The notes under the pieces: model-generated | Told to the model about the DNA's origin: nothing | Seen by the model: the letters and a program-made list of their open reading frames with translations, nothing else | Databases searched by the model: none | Part shown: positions 55,136 through 64,000 of the stretch, in pieces | Numbering within the stretch: the first letter of the stretch is position 1 | How the letters are laid out: every line of letters begins with the position of its first letter | From: Diadophis punctatus similis | Lineage: Eukaryota; Chordata; Lepidosauria; Squamata; Dipsadidae | Reading direction: 5' to 3' | DNA length: 64,000 bases | NCBI GenBank assembly: GCA_023053685.1 | Contig: JALIGW010000032.1 | Span: 6,143,720-6,207,719, forward strand | Program-made: the position numbers and the translations under genes

Positions 55136-55752
55136 TTCATTGCCTTTGTAACTCCAAAGAGTCTCCAGATGAGGTCTCCTGTGCTGGGAATTTCCTCTGC
55201 AATCTCCAGATGCCAAAGATCCTTTGTGGGATTTCTCTCGTGCGGAGTCTCCCTCCGTGGGGTGAGCTCCCTGCTTCTTTTCCTTTCCATCAATTTTGCC
55301 ATTTCTCTTGTCAGGAGTTCCAGGTTTCACTTTTGTCCCAATTTGTCTTTTATTGCTGGTCCCCCCCACCCCAAAACCGGAGGTTCTTATTCCGTTTGGT
55401 TGCTCCACTTTATCCGTAGCTTCTTCTGGCTGATTTATCCCTTCAATATCTATCCCAGCTTCCCACTCTAGTTAGCACCCACCATGTTTAAAAACACAAT
55501 GTAACACTAGCAATAAAATATGTCATTTCATAATGAAATGTCCGCTGAAAGGCATCCAGCTGTGCAGACGGCCATAACACAGAGGGGGTGTGGATTGAGC
55601 TGCCGAGAGAGGCCACCGTCTGTAGGCAATATGCAAAGCAGGAGAAGCCCCCTCACCCCCAAGTGTCAGAAAGAGAGGCAGCCCCTGGGACATCCTCGAG
55701 AGACCCTCTCCAGACCATCTGGACAGATGCGGAAAGGAGTCCTCCGACTGAC
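55136..55752. other. Unassigned sequence
   Basis: Frames of ~125-158 codons on both strands lack domains and splice support. Confidence 0.35.
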
Positions 55753-56178
55753 TGACCTAGAACTAAGGAGAAAGTTCCTGACAGGGAGGACAATTAACCA
55801 GTGGAACGGCTTCCCTCCAGAAGTTGTGGCTGCTCCAACGCTGGAGGTTTTTAAGAAGAGACTGGACAATTATTTGTTTGGGATTGTATAGGGTCTCCTG
55901 CTTGAGCTGGGGGTTGGACTAGAAGATCTCCAAAGTCCCTTGCAACTCTGTTATTCTCTTAATTAATCCGTGGAATGGCTTGCCTTCAGCAGTTGTGGGT
56001 GGTCCATCGCTGGAGGCTTTTAAGAAGGGACTGGACAACCATTTGTCCAAAATGATATAGGGTCTCCTGCTTGAGCAGGGGGTTGGACTAGATGACCTCC
56101 AAAGCCCTTTCTAGGTCCTTGGTGGACTTGGACTAGAAGACCTCCAAAGTCCTTTCTAATTCTGTTATTCTCCCGTCA
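55753..56178 (+). mobile_element. Two tandem CR1 3' ends
   Basis: Each contains GTGGAAC/TGGC-type sequence, CTGGAGG(T/C)TTTTAAGAAG and GGGTTGGACTAGA; the first ends ~55955, the second begins ~55960. Confidence 0.88.
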
Positions 56179-56451
56179 ACTCAGATTGACGGATGCCAAG
56201 TGGAGAGGCCTTGTCAGTGGACAAGGCTGGGGTTTCCTGGTTTTTCCTGTGTCTTGTAGCGAGTTTCAGGGTGGCCTTTTTAACTTTAAGCCTGTTATCA
56301 GACTCAGCATGGATGCGTCTCAACAGGACAGGAAACATATTGAGTCTCAGAGACGGCGGTTGAAGCTGGGTCTGGATAGGGGCACCAGGTGGGTTCAAGA
56401 GCCTTCTTGTGCCCATGTCTTGAGGTGAGCCACCCCTGGATGCAGCAGCAG
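56179..56451. other. Unassigned sequence
   Basis: A plus-strand frame (SMDASQQDRKHIESQRRR) is suggestive of retroelement coding debris, but too short to assign. Confidence 0.3.
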
Positions 56452-56697
56452 CTTAGCAAAATAGCAGTAGCACTTATATACCACTTCACATGGCTTTTAT
56501 AGCCCTCTCTAAGCGGTTTACAGGGTCAGCCTCTTGCCACCAACAATCTAGATCCGCCTTTTTACCCACCTCGGAAGGACGGAAGGTTGAGTCAACCTTG
56601 AGCCGGTCAGGATCGAACTGCCAAACTGCTGGCAGCCAGTGATCAGCAGAAGTAGCCTGCAGTACTGCACTCTAACCACTGTGCCACCACAGCTCAA
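56452..56697 (-). mobile_element. tRNA-derived SINE
   Basis: ATAGCAGTAGCACTTATATA to GTGCCACCACAGCTC; complete body. Confidence 0.85.
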
Positions 56698-57280
56698 TCC
56701 CCAGGTCTTTCTGGGCCCAGCCGATGCTTCCAGGAGACTTTGCCACACCCAAAGTAGATCCCTCCACCAGGGAACAGGAGGGAGAGTAGATTTCTCCGAT
56801 CAAGAGCGGAAGCTGTCTGGTTCTGCCTGGACAACCTTCTCAGTTGGGTGTAATCTTGATAACTTTGTGCTTGTTTTGGGGATTTTTTTTCTGCATTGAA
56901 ACTACAGCTTTAGCAGGTGCCAGCTTGCAGAACCAGTGTACACTTAATAACTAATCTTAGGTATTAAGCAATCATACGCAAGAGCTCATCCGATTGTATT
57001 GCTCTCGCTTATCTATGAATTGTTGGCAGCAAAGTTTTAAAAAAAGTTTAAATTCAGCCTGTGAGAGTGTCATCCTTCATAGTTAGTAACCAAGGAAAGA
57101 GGTCACTTTTTTCTCTTTGGGAAAACAAAACGTAAAAACTGTCTACCTCAGTTCTTCCCATGGTGTTGACTCTGCCCCCCTGTCTGCTGGTCCTCCTCTC
57201 CTTCTCTTTCTTTCCACCTTTTCCCAGCATTGTCAACTTCTGCAGAGAGCTGAGTCTTCATGTTGATTGATGGACTGTGT
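56698..57280. other. Unassigned sequence
   Basis: Nothing recognised. Confidence 0.35.
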
Positions 57281-57414
57281 GCCATCAAGTCATTGTTGAC
57301 TCTTAGCAACAACATAGATTATTTTTTCCAGGATGACCTGTGCCCAACCTGGTCCTTCAGATCTTCCAACATTGGACCCATCACTACTACAAACTGAGTG
57401 CTATTTATATCCCA

Positions 57415-57570
57415 AAGGTGCTTTTTCTGGTTTTTCTTTGAAGACGTTTCACTTCTCATCCAAGAAGCTTCTTCAGCTCTGACTGGATGAGAAGCGAAAC
57501 GTCTTCAAAGAAAAACCAGAAAAAGCAGCTTTGGGACAACCAGGACCAGGATGATTGAGAATCTCCATAG
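57415..57570. mobile_element. Penelope-type terminal hairpin
   Basis: CTTTTTCTGGTTTTTCTTTG and GAAGACGTTTCACTTCTCAT are mirrored by GATGAGAAGCGAAACGTCTT and CAAAGAAAAACCAGAAAAAG, a near-perfect ~55-bp inverted repeat with a short loop. Two opposite terminal sequences are joined without an internal region. Confidence 0.7.
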
Positions 57571-60430
57571 ACATTGAGTCCATCTACCTTTGGCTGTTCC
57601 TCCTTTTTCTTTCCACCTTTCCCAGCATCAGAGCCTTCTACAGAGAGTTGAGTCTTCCCATAATGGGTCTAAAATATGATAATTTAAGCCTGATTATTTG
57701 TGCCTCAAGTGAGAACTCTGGGTTGATATATATGAATTTCCAAATCAGGAAAGAGCATGGTGCCAAAGGGGGGGAAAACCAATAAATTCTGGATTAATGA
57801 GATTGTGCTTTAATTCCAAAGAAAATAAAGAAAAATAAGACCTTGAACGCAACGTCAGCAGGTGGCGGGGGTCTCGCCACAGGACCTGTTTCAAACCCCC
57901 CTGATCTGCTCACCCATGGGGCACGCATCCTTCCTCTCCCTCAAAATTCAGCCTTTCAGAGCACATCAAGGGGGAACCATTAGCTGCCCTCAATGGAGGC
58001 TGTTCTCCCCCCCACAAAGCCCCTCCCTCATTCCATACAACCTCCTGCTCTCCCCCTCCCACCATCTGGTCTGGGAATCCGTGATGGAGGGAGAGGTAAG
58101 GACTTCTGGTGATTTTTTTTCACATCCAACAAAGGAGAACTGCTCCACAAATGAAGGCCAATCTACGCGTCCCAGGATAATGTTGCAGGATCCAATCTGG
58201 GTAGGTCACTGGGACCAGAGGTTTAGCCTTCTGAGCTTTTGGGTTCATGCTGGAGCCCATCCTCAGAACTGCCCCTGTCCTGAGCTGGACCAAGGGCCAG
58301 TGAAAGGCTAAAAGGAAGGAAAAGGAAAGTTATCCTGCCAGTCAAGTGTAGGTAGGACTCTTCCATGCTCCAGAGCAACGTCCTCACATGCTTTGGGGCA
58401 GCCACAGTATCAGAGCTCGGTGGTGTTTGGGGACAAAGGATGCTTAGGTCCCACCTCGTAACTCCGAATGGGGATGAGAATGGATTTCCTCCTTGAGATT
58501 CAAGTGGCTGCCTTTAAGGATGTGGAGGAAACAGTGGCGGCCACGTTGACCTGGTCCACTTGGGCAGAACCTCACAGCTTTCCAAAGCAGCCTCAAGATC
58601 AACCTTCAGCAGAGCAAGGAGGACCCCTCCCCTAGGAGAAGAGAAACCAGGAGTCTTTACTTTGGAGTAACTCCACCCAGTCGGGTGCTTTTCAGGCACT
58701 GCCGGCCAGAGCTTCAGGCTGGCTGGGTCTTTGTGTCAGGAGAAGGTGACTCCAGAGCTCCCACTGGCCAAGCATAAAGCCATCCTTCTGCTCATGGATC
58801 TGACTCAGGTCACTTGCACATGGCATCATCTCCAGACCCTTCAAAGCCTTTGAAATGGACCTGCCAATCAAAACATTTCTGCTGACCCTGGAGGACACGG
58901 TGGACCCGTCAATGCTTTCCCTCCAATCAAAGCCAACAACCATTCAGTTGGTGCCTCCAGGACCAGACATGATCTGGACCAAGAAAGATGACAGCGCAGA
59001 AAGAAAGTGGAATACATTTCCAGCACAGTCCTTGTTTCCAGAACAGCATATGTTGGTGGGAGGGGGGCTCATTTATAAAAGCTGTGATTTGCCTCCCATC
59101 AAAAGCTGCGGAATTGTCTCATGCATCAATTCTGCAACCAGGTGCTTCGTCCAGGGTCTCCAACCGCCACTGGCTACAGTGTGCCAGGAAAATAAGCTAA
59201 AAACTTTAAATATATTATTTCTAGTCTGTAGGAACCAGAAAAGCCCATTTTGGATTTCATTTTCCATTCTACCAAAATTCTCCACTTCCTGCTTCAGATG
59301 GGGGGGGGGAGGAAAGGGAAGGGAAGGACTTTCTTTTCCCCTGGCAGAGGGGAAGCAGGGCCCTGGCAAGTCCCCCACCCCACCCCTGTCCGTCACCCTG
59401 CAAAGAAAAAAACTGACTTCTACTATCATTGGACTGGACATCAGTGATCTTCACTGCTGAATGGAATTGGAGCTCTGGAACTGTGGAAATCTAGAGCTAC
59501 TCTGGAACTGATACAGGCCGAGGGTCCAAGGCCCAACCCCTTTGAACCTCCCCTCGGAGCCAGGAGCCGTTTCCAGATTGGTGGGCATCTCATGACCTCG
59601 TGTCCTTCCAGAATCCAAACATCTGGTTCTGCCAGTTTCCTTGGAGCCCCACTGGACAGAGAGGGTGGCTGGGAGGTTGCATCAACCCCCATCGTGTCTC
59701 TGCCCCCCCCTTCCAAAACCCCAATTTGTAGGGAAAGTGCTCTCCTGCCCCACTCAAGAGTCTGGACCCACACAGACGACTCCCCTGCAGGCCTTGGCAG
59801 CACCAAGCAATGCCCCCTCCTCACCCCCGGATCCTGACTCCAATTGCCCTCTGTCACTAAGGGGCTTTTTTCCTTGCAGGCTGTAAATCTCTGCATGGAC
59901 TTTTGTTTAATGGCGAGCCTGGCAGCCATTTGGGGAAGGAGAGATCCGAGCTGCCCCCCCCCCCACCCGCCCAAGCTCTTTCTTCTCGCTTTCCCAGCCT
60001 GATTGCTAAATCAGCAGCCAGCAGAACAGAAAGTGGAGCCTCCCTCGCTGCTCTCGGCTTCTCCTCCCGATCAATCTTCCCCCAGGACTGGGAAATTAGG
60101 GGAGGGGGGCTGGAGAGAGACATTGTGAAAAGGGGAAGTGGGCATGCCAAGGAAAGGGGATTTCCAGGCCCAGCAACGGTCCGGCTTTCCCTGCGAGCGG
60201 GAATTAGACTTCAGACTCCAGCCGCTTGCCTGACAGCTGCTTGGAAAGCCTCCTTGAGACCTAGCGTGTGTCTTGGGAAGCCGCTGGGAAGCTGGCTTGT
60301 TTGTTGCAAGCCAGCTTCTGTCATTGGTGGCAGGGGTCAAGTGTTCTCGCAAACCACAAGCTTCTGCTCTTTGGGCCCCTGGAGAAAGAGAGGGGAACCA
60401 ACCGTTGCAGGGTCTTCTTCCTGCCTCGGT
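57571..60430. other. Long stretch without recognised features
   Basis: Mostly non-repetitive. Frames reach 149-201 codons (57862-58311, 58855-59460, 59903-60436) but none has a domain, codon-like regularity or matching splice sites that I can defend. Could hold unrecognised regulatory DNA or 5' noncoding exons. Confidence 0.35.
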
Positions 60431-60436
60431 TGCTAG

Positions 60437-61040
60437 CACAAGGGAGCAGAGAAGGCATTGCCAGAGGTCTGGAGGCTGAACGATGGAGGGAACTGGGAAG
60501 GTCTAGTCTAACAAAGAGAAGGATTTGGGGTGGGGGACAGGATCGCTGTCTTCCGGTACTTGAGGGTCTGTCACAGAGAAGAGGGGCTTGACTTATTCCC
60601 CAAAGCACCTGAGGGCAGAACAAGAAGCAACGGGTGGAAGATCGTTAAAGCAAGATTCAGCCTAGAACTAAGGAGAAATTAGTTGAGAACAATTAATCGG
60701 TAGAACGGCTGGACTCCAGAAGTTGTGGGAGCTCCATTACTAGAGATTTTCAAGAAGAGAGTGGACAACCAGTTGTCTGGAACACTACAGGGTCTCCTGC
60801 ATGAGCAGGGGTTGAAAGTAGAAGACCTGCAAGGTCCCTTCCAACTCTTGTTATTTTGCAATTCTGTTCATCAGTGGAACTGCTTGCCTCCTGAAGTTGT
60901 GGGTGCTCCATCACAGGAGGCTTTTAAGAAGCGACTGGACAGCTACTTGTCTGGGATGATGTAGGGTCTCCTGCTTGACCAGGGATTGGACTAGAAGAGC
61001 TCCAAGGTCTTCTAGTTCCTCCTGTTATTCTTTGTTCTAT
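60437..61040 (+). mobile_element. CR1 3' ends, partly duplicated
   Basis: CR1 from ~60437 (GGAGCAGAGAAGGCATTGCC onward) ends near 60860, followed by a second 3' end (CAGTGGAACTGCTTGCCTCC ... GATTGGACTAGAAGAGCTCC). Confidence 0.82.
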
Positions 61041-61366
61041 GAAGCCAGCTTGGACCTTGGAAGCTGGGAATCAGGCAAGGCCCCAAGAGGGGACCTCCTT
61101 CCCCAGTGAGGGCTTAGTATAAATGAGCCCTTTGAGCCAGCAGAAGGAAACAGATCCAATCTCAATCCAAGGCTTCCTTGGGTATTTAAGGTTTCCTCCA
61201 TTTGCTGCCCTGGACTTTAACCTACAAAGTTGGTGGAGGGGACCATCTCACAACGCTGGGCATTAAGTAATTTCAGTGGAGATTCTGCCCTGAACTTGTT
61301 AGAGCCTTAAAACAACCCCAAGGCCAGACTGTATTCCCCATGACAGTCAGAGAAATACACGAAGCT
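61041..61366. other. Unassigned sequence
   Basis: Nothing recognised. Confidence 0.35.
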
Positions 61367-61396
61367 GGGGAATTCTGGGAGTTGAAGTCCACATAT

Positions 61397-61630
61397 CTTC
61401 CCTGGTGGCGCAGTGGTTGGAATGGAGTATTGCAGGCAAACTCTGCCAGCAGTTCGATCCTGACCAACTCAAGGTTGACTCAGCCTTCCATTCTCCCAAG
61501 GTTGGTGAAATGAGGACCCAGATTGTGGGGGGCAATTTGCAAATAATGCTTCTACATTGTAAAATGTCCAGAGAGTGTTGTAAAGTGCTATGGGGCGGTA
61601 TATAAGTCTAAATGCTATAGCTATTGCTAG
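61397..61630 (+). mobile_element. tRNA-derived SINE inside a short MITE
   Basis: SINE: CCCTGGTGGCGCAGTGGTTG to AAATGCTATAGCTATTGCTA. MITE arms lie either side (AATTCTGGGAGTTGAAGTCC at 61370-61392, TTAAAGTTGCCAAGGTTGAG at 61633-61652), so the SINE entered the MITE. Confidence 0.75.
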
Positions 61631-61654
61631 CTTAAAGTTGCCAAGGTTGAGATA

Positions 61655-62700
61655 CAACCTAGATTGCACAATCTATTCGAGAGTTGAGGGTGGGTGTGTG
61701 GCTGGGAAATTAATGTGGCCCAAATTAATCCTTGATTACAAACGTCTGTCTTTCTTCCTTTTCCAAACAGTGTAAAATTTTTGGTGAGTCACATTTTGGA
61801 CTGCCTAAAGTTACACAGGTGTAAATGATTTATGTCTGTAGGATGATCATAATCTGTAAATGAAAACGATTCTACTGCCTGCTCTCCAGCTGGGCTCTCC
61901 TGAGTTTCTTTTCTCCGTTCTCCAGGTCCTCCACAAAAGTTTTCCACCTTATCTCTTCCCTAAAGCCACCAGGCCTTGCAGAGGTTGGGCCACCCACATG
62001 GCGACAGATGATACTCCCTTGCAGGAGTATCTTATCTCCTCCAGCTCCGCCATCATGGTGGTGCACATTCCAGTGAAATGGACTCCATGGTGAACGCAAC
62101 CATTTCAAAAGTAAACTAGGAAGTGGAGGTTTAGATTTGCTTAATAGATATCCAGAAACGCGTTCTGAATCCGAGAACCACTTGGCCAATGAAACGGATC
62201 TTGCGCCAGGCTTGGCTGGCTTTCTACCTCCTCTTATGGAAATGGAATTAAGCGATAGGGGTGGGTGGTCTTCTAGAAGACGGTTTAGGGTTATTCCAAC
62301 GAAGGAGCCTTTCCTGGAAATCTCGTGTCCGAGCTTTGAACTTCAGGACATCTGTTGCAATGTTTAGGGCTGCACCTACGCATCAGATGGGGTAGCGGTT
62401 AGAGGGTTGGATTTTGGGATTAAATTCTCATTGGCCATTAGGGCCAAACTCAAAACTTCAAAGGGACTCGGTTGGACGAGGGTCCATCCAAAAAAACATC
62501 TGCCCAGCTGCTCCGCGGAGAACGTGGGTCTCGCTGTTTCTAAAGGCGAGGTGCGGGGTCCGTTTGCATCGTACCCCTTGGAGATCCAGCAGATCAAATC
62601 ATTGCAAAAGCTTCTGGGCAGGCAATAGCCTTTTCTGGCCAGGAGCACCCGAGAAGTCATCTTCACCCTATGCTGCACATATGGAAGTTCCTCTGGATGC
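61655..62700. other. Unassigned sequence
   Basis: No supported gene; 100-codon frames only. Confidence 0.35.
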
Positions 62701-62919
62701 TTAGATTCCACACAGTTGGAAGGAATCTTGGCAGTTTTCCAGGCCAGAGCAAACATCTTCAGATAAAAACCTGTCCAAACTTTGTTTCAAGACCTCCAGA
62801 GATGGAAACATCCATAACTCCAGGAGACAGCTGGTCCAGTGTTTAATAGACTTCAAATCAGGAAATTCCCCCTTACATTGAATTCGTGTCTCCCTCTGTG
62901 AGGCTTCCAACCTCTGTGC

Positions 62920-63135
62920 CTATGGAGCTTCTCAGTCATCCAGGTCAAGGTTGTCCCAAATATGCTTTTTCAAAAGGCAACTGGACTTTGTTTTCCCTTG
63001 AAGACATTTCGCTTCTCATCCAAGAAGCTTCTTCAGTTCTTGAAGTTCTTCAGTGCTTGAAACATCTGAGAAGCGAAACATCTTCAAGGAAAAACCAAGA
63101 AAGTCCAATTGCCTCTTGAAAAAGCTCCATTGGGA
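62920..63135. mobile_element. Penelope-type terminal hairpin, ~210 bp
   Basis: CTTCTCAGTCATCCAGGTCA, GGCAACTGGACTTTGTTTTC, GCTTCTCATCCAAGAAGCTT, then the inverse GAGAAGCGAAACATCTTCAA and GAAAGTCCAATTGCCTCTTG. Second joined-inverted terminus in the window. Confidence 0.72.
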
Positions 63136-63153
63136 CTTTCACCCTCTAGTTCA

Positions 63154-63235
63154 GGGATGTCCAACTTTGGCAACTTTAAGACTTGTGGACTTCAACTCCC
63201 AGAATTCCCCAGCCAGCCAGGATATCCCTGCTCCA
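63154..63235. repeat. Short MITE, complete
   Basis: CAGGGATGTCCAACTTTGGC, GACTTGTGGACTTCAACTCC and AGGATATCCCTG; flanks CTCTAGTT and CTCCAGAT agree at 6 of 8. Confidence 0.65.
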
Positions 63236-63700
63236 GATCTTGTCCTGTCTTCAGGCACTATGGAGAAGAAATCTAACTAACTCTTCTTGCTGGGGCAGCA
63301 GCTCTTCAAGAATTAGAAGACGGCTATTGTGTCTCCCCTTCACTTTTTCTTCTTCAGGCTGAACACACTCTGTTCTTTCACCGTTTTCAGCCTCTAAGCC
63401 CTTCACCTCCTTCATGACTCTTCTCTGCATTTTCCCCAGTTCCTCAGCATCCTTGCATTATGGGGGCCAGAACCGGAGACAGGATTCTACATGCAGTTTC
63501 ACCAGTGTGCAACAAAGAACAATACTATCACTTTCACTATCTTAATATTATTTATCTGCTGATTGCATTAGCTCTTTTGGCAGCTGCAGCACCCTGCTGG
63601 CTCATGCTTAATGTGAGGTCTGCGGGAACACCCAGAAACTTTCCAGAAGGACTGTGGCTGAGTCCAGGTCGAGTCTGCAGATTGTCAACTCTCAATGACG

Positions 63701-64000
63701 AGTCACCCATTGCTGCAAGAGACCTTTCCCTCTTCAGGAAAGCAGCCATTAGCTCCTCCCCTTCTTGGAAGTCCAGGTTTGTCCACCACCTGATCCTGGA
63801 ATGTTGTGGAAAAAAAATCTTCTCCAAAAATATGGCTCGTTTTTCAAGGGAAGGAGAGAAATGTATTATGAAGCCCCTTGAGAGGCATCGTCTCTTATTC
63901 TCTTGGTCCTCAAAGTCCTGGGTTGCCTGCCTGAGTTTCCGACTTCTGGTGGTTATTTCATAGATCTTATTCTGCCTCATCCAGAATCTCCTCAACTTTC
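63701..64000. other. Unassigned sequence at window end
   Basis: A 147-codon minus-strand frame (63995-63552) partly overlaps CR1 and is not supported as a gene. Confidence 0.35.

Larger units (their letters stand above)
62703..63700 (-). mobile_element. Older CR1 subfamily copy with two inserts
   Basis: Antisense CR1 of a diverged type (AGTTGGAAGGAATCTTGGCA, GACTCTTCTCTGCATTTTCC, GCTCTTTTGGCAGCTGCAGC). Interrupted by the Penelope-type hairpin (62920-63135) and a short MITE (63154-63235). More substitutions than other CR1 copies here, so it is the oldest. Confidence 0.75.

Noticed and set aside
58855..59460. 201-residue plus-strand frame with several cysteines, considered as a second chemokine
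   Set aside because: No adjacent CC/CXC arrangement, no signal peptide exon and no phase-matched splice sites.

Overview
This is nuclear DNA from a squamate reptile, most likely an advanced snake. The evidence is the repeat content: CR1, L2, RTE-BovB and L1 LINEs, Sauria-type and other tRNA-derived SINEs, Penelope-like debris, many short hAT and TA-flanked TIR elements, and very abundant microsatellites, including AATAG-type pentanucleotides directly behind LINE 3' ends. There are no bacterial-style operons, tRNA or rRNA genes, or CRISPR arrays. The species was inferred from repeats, not from a marker gene.

Host genes are sparse and all lie on the minus strand. The clearest is a three-exon CC chemokine gene (42146 down to 37427): signal-peptide exon, CC exon and cysteine/basic-tail exon join with matching phases into 105 residues, with a TATA-like box upstream. 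A second gene (25085 to 22402) shows four terminal exons with good splice sites and one continuous reading frame of about 127 residues, but I cannot name the product; a further exon may lie at 26431-26356. A third, weaker candidate (3792 to 2130) is a chain of small GC-rich exons.

Layout: 0-4 kb candidate gene A and TIR repeats; 4.8-5.5 kb pyrimidine microsatellite; 5.5-7.2 kb an L2 LINE with a nearly open reverse transcriptase; 7.8-22 kb dispersed MITEs, CR1 pieces, a second L2, three of the five TSD-bounded short hAT copies of the left half, and a LINE fragment with a C2H2 finger; 22.4-26.4 kb gene B with repeats in its introns; 26.8-37 kb CR1, a solo LTR, SINEs and GC-rich TIR elements; 37.4-42.2 kb the chemokine gene; 43.3-49.1 kb a nested transposon stack; 50.6-53.5 kb a BovB split by a TIR element that is split by a CR1; 53.5-64 kb CR1, SINE and hAT fragments and unassigned sequence.

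The most unusual locus is 43.3-49.1 kb. One CR1 copy has been hit by three hAT-type elements, each with 8-bp duplications. The largest is a SPIN/Charlie-like hAT that keeps both ends and a transposase C-terminal scrap, yet carries in its middle what looks like the start of a MAP4K-family kinase gene, in two oppositely oriented halves and with an intron. That hAT is in turn split by an ORF1-only L1 (HAL1-like) with a 15-bp target duplication.
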